From Paenibacillus sp. RUD330 (GTDB lineage: Bacteria; Bacillota; Bacilli; Paenibacillales; Paenibacillaceae): a stretch of DNA of 64,000 nucleotides. The DNA lies in contig NZ_CP022655.2 in assembly GCF_002243345.2 (NCBI RefSeq), positions 4,768,001-4,832,000 of the forward strand, in the 5' to 3' direction. Position 1 is the stretch's first letter; every line of letters begins with the position of its first letter. Positions 45,317 to 54,400 of this stretch are shown in pieces. Under the pieces are notes generated by a model that was given only the letters and a program-made list of their open reading frames with translations, made no database searches and had not been told where the DNA came from. Made by a program: the position numbers and the translations under genes.

Positions 45317-45399
45317 GCATTCCGTCCGGGAGGTGTCGCCTTCGCCGGGCACCTTATCCCTTCATGACCATAAAGACCAAAACAACCATTATGACCGTA

Positions 45400-45429
45400 T
45401 GCTAGCGCTTTCAATTGAAAGCGATATCA
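45400..45429. promoter_or_regulatory. Double overlapping cre site upstream of malic enzyme
   Basis: TGAAAGCGATATCA (45416-45429) matches all 14 positions of the cre consensus TGWAANCGNTNWCA. On the opposite strand TGAAAGCGCTAGCA (45400-45413) matches 13 of 14. Together they create the perfect 18-bp palindrome CGCTTTCAATTGAAAGCG (45406-45423). CcpA control of malate use is the obvious reading. Confidence 0.8.
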
Positions 45430-45482
45430 TGAAGAGCAGAACCAATGACATGAATCTTCAGATGCAAAGGATGTGCAGTCCC

Positions 45483-46928
45483 ATGTCCATACCTACAGGC
45501 GCTTCAACACCGATCATTCTCCGGCTGGAGCTCAGCCGGGCCACCGCTTCGTTCGCCCAGATCGCTACGGTCATCGGGGATACGGGCGGCGATATCGTCG
45601 CGATCGACGTCACGCGCTCGGATTCCGCCTCCACCGTGCGCGACCTCACCGTCAACGTGTACGACCAGAGCCATGCCGACCGGATCGCATCCGCAGTCGG
45701 CCAGCTTCCCGGCGTCCGCGTGCTGCAGGTGTCCGACCAGACGTTCCTGCTCCATATCGGAGGCAAGATCGAGACGACGCCCAAAACGCCGATCAAAAAC
45801 CGCGACGATCTGTCCCGCGTCTACACGCCCGGAGTCGCGAGAGTATGCATGGCCATCCATGAGAAGCCGTCCCGCGCCCATACGCTGACGATCAAGCGCA
45901 ACACGATCGCGGTCGTCTCCGACGGCTCCGCCGTGCTCGGCCTCGGCAACATCGGGCCGGAAGCCGCGATGCCGGTCATGGAAGGCAAGGCCGTCCTGTT
46001 CAAGCAGTTCGCCGGGGTGGATGCTTTCCCGATCTGCCTGAAAACCCAGGATACCGAAGAGATCATCGCGATCGTCAAGGCTCTCTCTCCGACCTTCGGC
46101 GGCATCAATCTGGAGGACATCTCCGCTCCGCGCTGCTTCGAGATCGAACGGCGCCTCGCCGAGGAGCTCGATATTCCCGTCTTCCATGACGACCAGCACG
46201 GCACGGCCGTCGTGCTGCTGGCCGGACTGCTCAACGCCGTCAAACTCATCGGCAAGACGCTGGAATCGTGCAAAGTCGTCGTATGCGGCATAGGCGCCGC
46301 AGGCACCGCCTGCTCCAAGATGCTGATGGCCGCCGGAGTCGGCAACATCATCGGCGTGGACCGCGAGGGCGCCCTTGTCCCCGGCAAGAGCTACGCCAAC
46401 GAATACTGGCAATGGTATGCCGACAACTCGAACCCTTACCGGCTCGAGGGCAGCCTCTCCGACGTCATCGCGGACGCGGATATCTTCATCGGCGTGTCCG
46501 GTCCCGGCGTGCTGAAGACCGACGACTTGCAGAAAATGGCCCCCGACCCGATCGTATTCGCGATGGCGAACCCAACCCCGGAAATTTTGCCGGAGGAGGC
46601 CGAGCCTTATGTCCGCGTCATGGCGACGGGCCGCTCCGACTATCCGAACCAGATCAACAACGTGCTCTGCTTCCCGGGCATCTTCCGCGGCATCCTCGAC
46701 TGCCGCGCCTCCCGCGTGACGGAGGAGATGAAGCTGGCCGCCGCCAAGGCGATCGCTTCTGTCGTGACGGACGAGGAGCTGAACGAGCAGTATATCATTC
46801 CGAGCGTGTTCAACCACCAGGTCGTGGAGAAGGTGCGCGAGGCGGTCATCGAAGCCGCATACGCCTCCGGCGTCGCCCGCAAGGAGACCCCCTCCAAGCC
46901 GAAAGCCTCGGCTCCAACGCCTATTTGA
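45483..46928 (+). CDS. NAD(P)-dependent malic enzyme with N-terminal ACT domain
   Basis: About 481 residues from ATG 45483 (MSIPTGASTPIILRLELSR), with AAAGGA about 11 bases upstream; the frame is open further upstream but crosses the cre region. Residues 1-85 form an ACT regulatory domain (ATVIGDTGGDIVAIDVTRSD). The malic enzyme core has the catalytic Tyr in DDLSRVYTPGVARVC, SDGSAVLGLGNIGPEAAMPVMEGKA with the catalytic Lys, metal ligands in GGINLEDI and VFHDDQHGTAVV, and the nucleotide fold VVVCGIGAAGTACSKML. It decarboxylates malate to pyruvate. With the symporter downstream it forms a malate uptake and breakdown unit. Confidence 0.94.
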   Translation: MSIPTGASTPIILRLELSRATASFAQIATVIGDTGGDIVAIDVTRSDSASTVRDLTVNVYDQSHADRIASAVGQLPGVRVLQVSDQTFLLHIGGKIETTPKTPIKNRDDLSRVYTPGVARVCMAIHEKPSRAHTLTIKRNTIAVVSDGSAVLGLGNIGPEAAMPVMEGKAVLFKQFAGVDAFPICLKTQDTEEIIAIVKALSPTFGGINLEDISAPRCFEIERRLAEELDIPVFHDDQHGTAVVLLAGLLNAVKLIGKTLESCKVVVCGIGAAGTACSKMLMAAGVGNIIGVDREGALVPGKSYANEYWQWYADNSNPYRLEGSLSDVIADADIFIGVSGPGVLKTDDLQKMAPDPIVFAMANPTPEILPEEAEPYVRVMATGRSDYPNQINNVLCFPGIFRGILDCRASRVTEEMKLAAAKAIASVVTDEELNEQYIIPSVFNHQVVEKVREAVIEAAYASGVARKETPSKPKASAPTPI

Positions 46929-46984
46929 AGGAAACAATCCGAATCCGATCCTAACAACCGACCCGACCAGAAAGAGGGATTCCG

Positions 46985-48283
46985 ATGAAAATCAACTTCA
47001 GAAACCTGACCGTCCAGGTGCTGACCGCTATCGTGATCGGCATCGCCATTGGGTATTTCTTCCCGAGCTTCGGCGCTTCGCTCAAGGTGCTCGCCGACAT
47101 CTTCATCAAGCTGATCAAGATGGTCATCACACCGATCGTGTTTTTCACGATCGTCATCGGCTTCGCAGGCATGGGCAGCATGAAAAAGATCGGCCGCATC
47201 GGCGGCAAGGCGCTGCTCTACTTCGAGCTCGTGACGACCTTCGCCATGGCGATCGGCATCGCCATCGCCTACCTGATCCGTCCCGGCGACCGCGTCGGCC
47301 TTGCTGCCGACACCTCCGGCGTCGGCAGCAAGGCCGACGCGGTCGCCGGCTATGCGCAGCAGGCATCCGAAACCTCGCATGGCTTCAAGGACTTCCTGCT
47401 CGGCATCATTCCCGACAACGCGATCGCCGCGATGGCGAGCGGCCAGATGCTGCCGGTGCTCTTCTTCTCCGTCCTGTTCGGCCTCGCGCTGTCCATGCTC
47501 GGCGACAAGGGCCATCCGGTTACGGAATTTTTCGAGAAGCTGAACGAAATCTTCTTCAAGATCGTCGGCATCATCATGAAGTTCTCTCCGTACGCCGCGG
47601 GCGGAGCGATGGCCTATACGATCGGCAAGTTCGGCCTCGGCTCCCTCCTCTCGCTGGGCAAAATGATGCTCGCGACATACATGACGATGTTCCTGTTCAT
47701 CGTTGTCGTGCTCGGCCTGATCGCCCGCTACTACAAGTTCAGCATCTTCGGCCTGATCCGCCACATCAAGGACGAGATCCTGCTCGTGCTCGGCACCTCC
47801 TCCTCGGAGTCCGCCCTGCCGCGCCTCATGAACAAGATGGAGTCCTACGGCTGCTCCAAGCCCGTCGTCGGTCTCGTCGTCCCGACCGGTTATTCCTTCA
47901 ATCTGGACGGCACCAGCATCTACCTCTCGATGGCGGCGCTCTTCATCGCGCAGGCTTACGGCATCGAGCTGACTCTGCTCCAGATCGCGACCTTCCTCGG
48001 CGTGCTCATGCTCACCTCCAAGGGAGCGGCCGGCGTCACCGGCTCCGGCTTCATTACGCTCGCAGCCACCTTGGCCGCCCTGCCCGGCACGCCGATTCCG
48101 CTTGAAGGCATCGCGCTGCTGATCGGCGTCGACCGCTTCATGTCGGAGGCGCGCGCCATCACGAATCTGATCGGCAACTCCGTCGCTACCGTCGTCATCG
48201 CCAAGAGCGAAAACCAGTTCCAGCCTCTGAAGGAAGCCGGTCCTGAGCTCGACCCTTCGTCCAGCCGCGCCGCCTCTGCCTGA
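46985..48283 (+). CDS. dctP: C4-dicarboxylate:cation symporter (DAACS family)
   Basis: A 432-residue transporter of the glutamate/dicarboxylate symporter fold (eight helices and two re-entrant hairpins). It starts MKINFRNLTVQVLTAIVIGIAIGYFFPSFG; the first hairpin has LGTSSSESALPRLMNKME, helix 7 has GYSFNLDGTSIYLSMAALFIAQA, and the second hairpin and helix 8 have TSKGAAGVTGSGFITLAATL and GVDRFMSEARAITNLIGNSVATVVIAK. These match DctA/DctP, which import succinate, fumarate and malate. The gene follows malic enzyme by 56 bp, with AGAGGG before the ATG. Likely control is by DctR. Confidence 0.95.
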   Translation: MKINFRNLTVQVLTAIVIGIAIGYFFPSFGASLKVLADIFIKLIKMVITPIVFFTIVIGFAGMGSMKKIGRIGGKALLYFELVTTFAMAIGIAIAYLIRPGDRVGLAADTSGVGSKADAVAGYAQQASETSHGFKDFLLGIIPDNAIAAMASGQMLPVLFFSVLFGLALSMLGDKGHPVTEFFEKLNEIFFKIVGIIMKFSPYAAGGAMAYTIGKFGLGSLLSLGKMMLATYMTMFLFIVVVLGLIARYYKFSIFGLIRHIKDEILLVLGTSSSESALPRLMNKMESYGCSKPVVGLVVPTGYSFNLDGTSIYLSMAALFIAQAYGIELTLLQIATFLGVLMLTSKGAAGVTGSGFITLAATLAALPGTPIPLEGIALLIGVDRFMSEARAITNLIGNSVATVVIAKSENQFQPLKEAGPELDPSSSRAASA

Positions 48284-48321
48284 AGCCGGCTCCAGCAGCC
48301 GGGCGAAGTCCCTTGCGCGAA

Positions 48322-48350
48322 AAAACCGCAGCCCCGAGGGCTGCGGTTTT
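48322..48350. terminator. Bidirectional terminator
   Basis: A perfect 13-bp stem (AAAACCGCAGCCC and GGGCTGCGGTTTT, 3-base loop) between the convergent symporter and MFS genes; it works in both directions. Confidence 0.92.
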
Positions 48351-48358
48351 CTGCACGC

Positions 48359-49624
48359 TTAATTGGACAGATTCTGCACAGCCGGCTTGGACCTTGGCCG
48401 CGCGTACAGCGCATAGAAGGCGATGAAGGCGGCCACGGCCACGATCAAGCCCTGGATGGCGAACAGGTAACGGAAGGAAAGCTCGTTCATCAGCTGAGCC
48501 ATGATCAGATAGATGCCCAGCGAGAGAACGGAGAAGACCGTATTGAAGGTGGAGTGGACCCGTCCCTGGTAAGCCAGCTCGGTCTCCTCCTGCGCCCGGG
48601 TGATGAACAGGATGCCTACCTGGAAGAAGGCGCCGATCAGGAAATAAAGAAGCATCGCGACGCCGAGGCCGCCGCTGAAGCCGAACAGGAAGATCGCCAG
48701 CGCGATGCCGGCCATCCCTCCGGTCATGACCAGCCGGTTGCCCAGCGCGCGGGCGATCGGAGGCAGGATCAGGTTGCCCGTGACCGCTCCGAGGGCGAAG
48801 CTCGCGTCGATGTAGCCGAATCCGGCCGCCCCCACCATCAGCGTATCCTTGGCAAAAGGACCGAGCAGGACGTTGATCGTGTACAGCGACATGCGGATGA
48901 AAAAGATCATGGCGTAAAAAATGAGGATCGTATGGCGCCCGCGGATATGGGTCCACCCCTCCTTCATGTCTTCCCAATAGCTCCGGAAGCCGCCGCTGGA
49001 GGCCTGTTCGGCTCTCGTCGGACGGACGACGCCCTTGCGGATGAGCAGGATGCAGACCGCCGACACGAGGAAGCTCGCCGCATTGATGCCCATGACGGAC
49101 ACGGCCGACGACAGGCCGACGAGAAGTCCGCCGACGCCCGCTCCGAGAAGCACGCCCGACTGCATGGCGATGGCGTTGGTGGAGTTGGCGTACAGCAGCT
49201 TCTGCGGCGGAATGACCTCCCGGATCAGCGACATGGCGGCCGGGGTGTAGATTTCATCTCCCAGCGCGACGAGGAACGTGACCAGATACAGATGCCACGG
49301 CTCCAGCATGCCCTGCCACCACAGCAGCGGGATGGCAAGCAAGGCGGCTGCCCGGAAGATATCCATGAGCACAGCGATCCATTTGCGGTCGAAGCGGTCC
49401 ACGAACACCCCGATGAGGGGGGAGAGGACGACGCCCGGCAGCGAGGTGAAAATAAGGACGTACGCCACCGACGCCGGATTGCCGGTCAGCTGCATGGCGA
49501 GCCAGCTGGTCGCGATGAACTGCATTCCGGTACCCAGCATGGAGATCGTATGTCCGATGAAATAGAGCAGGTACGGCCGGAACCGGAAAATCTCCCAGCG
49601 TCCTGCGGCGGATGCTTCGTTCAT
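48359..49624 (-). CDS. MFS transporter, probable exporter of the NRPS product
   Basis: A 421-residue major facilitator protein with 12 predicted helices. The N-terminal half has YLLYFIGHTISMLGTGMQFIATSWLAMQLTG and the loop GVFVDRFDRKWIAVLMD, the MFS loop 2-3 motif. It resembles the MFS_3/enterobactin-exporter-like group. Its ATG overlaps the stop of the thioesterase gene in an ATGA quartet (49621-49624), so it is the last gene of the NRPS operon. Export of the peptide, or self-resistance, is the likely role. Confidence 0.88.
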   Translation of the reverse strand: MNEASAAGRWEIFRFRPYLLYFIGHTISMLGTGMQFIATSWLAMQLTGNPASVAYVLIFTSLPGVVLSPLIGVFVDRFDRKWIAVLMDIFRAAALLAIPLLWWQGMLEPWHLYLVTFLVALGDEIYTPAAMSLIREVIPPQKLLYANSTNAIAMQSGVLLGAGVGGLLVGLSSAVSVMGINAASFLVSAVCILLIRKGVVRPTRAEQASSGGFRSYWEDMKEGWTHIRGRHTILIFYAMIFFIRMSLYTINVLLGPFAKDTLMVGAAGFGYIDASFALGAVTGNLILPPIARALGNRLVMTGGMAGIALAIFLFGFSGGLGVAMLLYFLIGAFFQVGILFITRAQEETELAYQGRVHSTFNTVFSVLSLGIYLIMAQLMNELSFRYLFAIQGLIVAVAAFIAFYALYARPRSKPAVQNLSN

Positions 49625-50436
49625 AGCTCCAATCCCCTTCGCGTTATATACTCACGCACGGTTCCCGGCGGCTGACCGGCGGCTGCGGCCGGCTTCCTGC
49701 GCCTCGCCGCCCGAAGCAGCACGGCGCACAGCTCCTCGGGAGCGTCGGCAAAATAGAAATGGCCTCCCGGCAGCCTGACCAGCTCGAAGGAGTCCCGGGT
49801 CCACCCCTCCCAGCCCGCCGCGGCTTCGGCCTGGACATGAGGATCCTGCATGCCGACGACGGCCGTAATCGGCATGTCCAGCTTGGCCGGGGCGGTCCGG
49901 CGATAGGCCCGCACCGCCTCGAGATCGTTCTTCATCGCGGGCAGGACGATCTCCATGACGGCCGGATCGTCGAGCAGCTTTTCATCCAAGCCCCCAAGCC
50001 GCCGGAGATAGTCCCTCACCCGCTCTTCGTTCATGGACTCATACGAGGAGCTGGAGCGGGGCGGAGGATGCGCCGAAGCGACGAAGCCTTCGATGAAGCC
50101 GAGCCTGGAGCCGTGCCTCTGCAGCATGTCGTAGGCGATCAGCGCCCCCATGCTGTGGCCCAGCAGCAGCGCCGGCTTGTCGTCGCATCCGGAGAGAGCT
50201 TCGGCGATCCGATCCCCGTAGGCTTCGATGGTCGAAGCCATCTCTTCCCCGAAGCGGTCCTGCCGGCCGGGATATTGGATCGCGAGGCATTCCAGGCCCG
50301 CTCCGCGCAGCTCCCGGCTCAGCTCCCGGTAATAGCTGGCGGAGCCGCCTGCATGTGGCAGCACGATGATGCGGCTCCGGGCGTGCTCCGGCTCGTCGAA
50401 CCGGCGCAGCCAGCGGCGCCGTTCAGGCCCGTTCAT
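49621..50436 (-). CDS. Type II thioesterase
   Basis: About 271 residues from ATG 50436 (MNGPERRRWLRRFDEPEHAR), which overlaps the nitrilase stop by 14 bases; a longer frame to 50496 runs further into that gene. The alpha/beta-hydrolase motifs are IIVLPHAGGSASYYREL (oxyanion loop), the nucleophile elbow LLGHSMGALIAYDML with an ordinary Ser, the Asp in VVGMQDPHVQ and the His in RLPGGHFYFAD. Such external thioesterases clear misloaded or stalled groups from NRPS carrier domains. Notably this editing enzyme keeps Ser while the integrated thioesterase of the cluster has Cys. Confidence 0.92.
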   Translation of the reverse strand: MNGPERRRWLRRFDEPEHARSRIIVLPHAGGSASYYRELSRELRGAGLECLAIQYPGRQDRFGEEMASTIEAYGDRIAEALSGCDDKPALLLGHSMGALIAYDMLQRHGSRLGFIEGFVASAHPPPRSSSSYESMNEERVRDYLRRLGGLDEKLLDDPAVMEIVLPAMKNDLEAVRAYRRTAPAKLDMPITAVVGMQDPHVQAEAAAGWEGWTRDSFELVRLPGGHFYFADAPEELCAVLLRAARRRKPAAAAGQPPGTVREYITRRGLEL

Positions 50437-51292
50437 TCCCGCCCGCCCGTACCGCGACGATAGCCTCCGGCTGCGCAAGATCCGCCGAATCGGCAAGCAT
50501 CTGCTCCGACGCCCGGGCCTCCCGCAGCAGGCCGGGGTCCAGCTCCGCGAAGATGACCTCGGGCTCCGACTCCGAAGCTTCGGCGATCAGGCGCCCGTAC
50601 GGGTCCCAGACGGCGCTGCCTCCGCAGGCGTCCCAGACGCCGGTCTTCCCGGCGTGGTTGGCCATGACCGCGAAGACGGTGTTGTCCAGCGCTCTGGCCG
50701 GGAACCACACCCGGGATTCCTGATAGCCCATGCCCTTGCTGAACAGCGAGCTGACGAGATAGACGTGGCAGCCGGCCTGCGCCAGGAGGCGGGAATGCTC
50801 CGGGAATCCGGCGTCGTAGCAGATGCCGAGGCCGATGGTCCAGTCCCCGATCTTCAGCAGGGTCCGCTTGCCGCCGCTCTTGAAGACTCCTTTCTCGCTG
50901 TGGAACAGATGGGCCTTATGGGAAACATGGAGATCGGCTCCGGATGAATCGATCACGATTGAAGAGATGTACAGATCATCGCCTTCCCGGGTCGGCGCCC
51001 CGACGATGGCGGCGATCCCGTGCTCCCGGCAGGCTTGCCGGATCGGCTCCAGCCGCTCGTCCCCGGGAGAGAGAGCGTAGAGCTCGGGGTCGGTAACGAT
51101 GATTTCCGGAACGTAGCCGGTCAAATATTTTTCCGGAAAGACCGCCAGCCGCGCGCCTCCGCGGGCGGCTTCGCCGATCATGGCGGTTGCCCGCCGTACG
51201 TTCTCCGGGATGTCCCCGGATGCCGCCGCGGCTTGGGCGACGGCGATGCGGAGCGGTTGAAGCGGATAAGAGCTTTCCTTGAGACTCGTCAT
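50423..51292 (-). CDS. Nitrilase-superfamily carbon-nitrogen hydrolase
   Basis: A 289-residue enzyme with the full Glu-Lys-Cys triad: Glu in RLAVFPEKYLTGY, Lys in ADLHVSHKAHLF and Cys in IGLGICYDAGFPEHSRLL, then SSLFSKGMGYQE and RALDNTVFAVMANHAGK. It is closest in style to the amidase/carbamoylase branches that hydrolyse aliphatic amides, carbamoyl or omega-amide groups. It sits inside the NRPS operon, 109 bp after the large synthetase and overlapping the thioesterase gene, so it probably tailors the peptide or prepares a precursor. Its exact reaction cannot be told from sequence. Confidence 0.88.
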   Translation of the reverse strand: MTSLKESSYPLQPLRIAVAQAAAASGDIPENVRRATAMIGEAARGGARLAVFPEKYLTGYVPEIIVTDPELYALSPGDERLEPIRQACREHGIAAIVGAPTREGDDLYISSIVIDSSGADLHVSHKAHLFHSEKGVFKSGGKRTLLKIGDWTIGLGICYDAGFPEHSRLLAQAGCHVYLVSSLFSKGMGYQESRVWFPARALDNTVFAVMANHAGKTGVWDACGGSAVWDPYGRLIAEASESEPEVIFAELDPGLLREARASEQMLADSADLAQPEAIVAVRAGGNERA

Positions 51293-51401
51293 CGTAGCTG
51301 TTCCTCCTCGGTCATGTTCTTGCTCAGGCCTATGATGGACTTCCCGGATTTCCGGCCTCCCGCATAGATGCGGGCAGGCGGGAATCCGGCGGGCGGCAGC
51401 T

Positions 51402-54400
51402 TCAGCGGGGAGCCAGCGGGCGGGAGAAGCTGTCCGCCTCCGCCCGGATGAACGCGGCGACGTCGGACGGCAGCGTCCGGCAGAAATAATGGCCGCCTCC
51501 GCCGAATGTCTTCAGCTCGAGGCCGGGCACCCAGCGGCTCCAGCGGCTCCAGCTGGCCTCGAAGCCCGCCGTGGCGGGATCGTCCTGGGCGAATGCGGCG
51601 ACGGCCGGCGTGCGGAGACAAACCTCGCCCTCCCTGTCCCAGAGGGACAGCAGATAACGGTTCGACTCGATGGAATCATGGGCGAACGACCGGACCAGAT
51701 GGCGCTCGTAGTCCTCGCCGAGAGTAGACAGCTCGTCCGTCCCGCTCCACTCCGCATGAAGGCCGGCGATATCGGCGAATTCCAGCCGCTCGGCATTGCC
51801 GATCGTCTCCAGGATGTCATGGGGCAGGCCGATCGTCTTCGCCGCCAGAACCAGCCTCTTCGGAGGCAGCGAGCGCTCCTCCAGCAGCCGGGTGACCTCC
51901 AGAGCGAGAGCCGTGCCGACGCAGTGTCCCCAGAGAATCAGCTCCGTGCGGCCGAGCCTCGAGCCGATCTCGTCCGCAGCCTTGCGGGCAAGCGCATGGA
52001 AGTCCGTCAGCGGGCCGCTGCCGGAATGCGGATCATGCCCGGGCAGCTCCAGGGCATACACGGCGATGTCCGCGTCCATGGCCTCGACCGCCTTGGCGGC
52101 GGGCAGGAAGTTCAGCGCGTTGCCGCCCGCGTACGGGAAGAAAACGACGCTCCTTGCCGCCTCGGACGATCTGCTGAGGCATTGCAGCAGCTGCGCCGGC
52201 GCCTCCTCACTGCCGCCCGCGTCGATGATCTCGAGAGCCAGCTCGCGCAGGATCGACTTCTGCATGATGGTTTTGAGCGGCACCCGCTTGTCCAGCAAGA
52301 GGGATACCTTCATCGCGGACAGGGAGCTGCCCCCGATCAGGAAGAAGTCGTCGTCCGCATCCAGCTCCTCCTGCGGACGGCCAAGGACGGCGGACCAGAT
52401 CTCCTTGACCCTGCCGACAGCGGCCAGGTATTCCGGCTTGCCCTCCTCCTGTCCGGACTCGTCCGTCCGGAATGCGGCCTCGGCCGGCGCGGCCTGGGCC
52501 AGTCCGCTTTCCTCGGCTTGTCCGCTCGGCAGCCTGTCGAAGCGGGCGAGCCGAAGGCCGGCTGCCGTCTCGGCATGGGCCTCCTCCGTGCGGTCGACCA
52601 TGCTCTGGAGGATGTCGATGAACACCTCTCCGAACACGGCCATGTCTTCCACGTCGTATTCCGCCGTGTGGTAGTGCAGGCTGAGCTCCACCTCGTCGGT
52701 GTAGAAATGGCGCGAATATTCGATGCGCAGCGGGAATTCCGTGATGGCGGCCGCCCGCACGTCGATCAGATTGAAGCCCGGCAGATCCCGGATGTCCTTC
52801 AGGGAGTAGAAATGGGTGAAATTGAACACCGTCTCGAACAGGATGCTGCGGTTTCCTTGATCCTGCTTCACCTGGGCCATCGGATAGCGCCGGTAAGGGA
52901 GCGCCGCGGCCTCCGCGTCGTACACGGAGCGGATGAGCCCGCGCCAGCTGCCGCCCTCGTCCAGCACGACCCGGAACGGCATCGTGTTCAGGAACACGCC
53001 CAGCGCATCCTCCGCTCCCAGCCGTTCCGGACGGCCGCCGATCTCGTAGCCCGTGAACACGTCGCTGGTCCGCGTCAGCAAGGACTGGAACTTGATATGG
53101 GAGGCCAGCAGGATGTCCTTGACCGGCACCATGAGCTCCGCGGCCAGCCGCACGAGCTTGCCGGACAGCCCCTCGGGCAGCTTCACGTCGTGGAAGACGA
53201 CCTCGTTGCCCCGGCCGGGCCGGGACGGCCTCGCCCGCGGAATGAGGCCGCTCGGAGCCCCGTCCAGCTGCTCCCGCCAGAAGTTGCGGTGAGCCTCGGA
53301 CTGGATCGCCCGCTGCTCCAGGTAGATGAAGTAGCGGTTATGGTCGTTGCCGCTGATCCGCACGCTGCGCCTGCTCACGCCGTTCTTCAGGTCGAAGTAC
53401 GTCTGGAACAGATAGGCGTGGACCTTGTTCATGCTCCAGCCGTCCAGGGCGGAATTATGCTGGCTGATGCTGTAGCGGTACAGATCGTCGCTCAGGATAT
53501 GGATATGCAGCTGGACGAGTCCCGGAGACTCCCACTGAAACGAGCGGTGCTGCTCCTTCCAGAACCAGTCCTCGTACCAGCGCTCCTGCTCCTCCCGCGT
53601 GCGGAGGCCGCTCAGGTCGTAGACGTTCAGCGGCAGCCGTTCCGGGTTCTCGTGGACGAGCTGCAGATAGCGGGAGAAGTCCCGCAGATTGTAGCTGGTG
53701 CGGAAAATGGGCTGCTCCGCCACAAGGCGGCGGACCGCCTCGCGGAAGACCGGAACGTCGAGCTTGCCGGAAATCAGGTACGAGACGATGTCGTGGTAGT
53801 TGTTGTCCCCCTGCATGACGATGCTCTGGTACACGAGTCCCGCCTGCAGCATCGACATCGGATAGGCGTCCTCGATGCCCGCCGGCATGCGGCTGCGGTC
53901 CTCCGCCGACACGAGGTCGAATTGTCCGACCTCCCGCTCCGGTTCCTCGCCGTCTCCCCCTTCGCCTGTGCTTTCCAGCAGCCCGCGGATCGTCGGGTTT
54001 TTGAACAGCTGCTGGAAGGTGATCTTCCGCCCTTGCTCGTTGGCCAGCGCCAGCACGGTGACGAAGTTGATGGAGTTGCCGCCAAGAGCGAAGAAGTTGT
54101 CCTTCACGCCGATGCCTTGAACGCCAAGCACGCTTTCCCAGATGCCCGCCATCCGCAGCTCTTCCTCGGTGGCCGGAGGAATGCGGTCGGGGCTCGGCTC
54201 GTCCTGCCGCCCGCGCAGGGCGAGCAGCGCGGCCCGGTCGGCTTTGCCGTTGGGCGTGAGCGGGATGGCATCCACGACGATGATTCCTTCAGGAATCATG
54301 TACTTGGGCAAGAGGGCCGCGAGACTCCCGCTCAGCTCCCGCGCCGTGACGGAACGGCTGGCCGGCAGGACGAATCCGTACAGATGCAGCAGGCCGTCTC

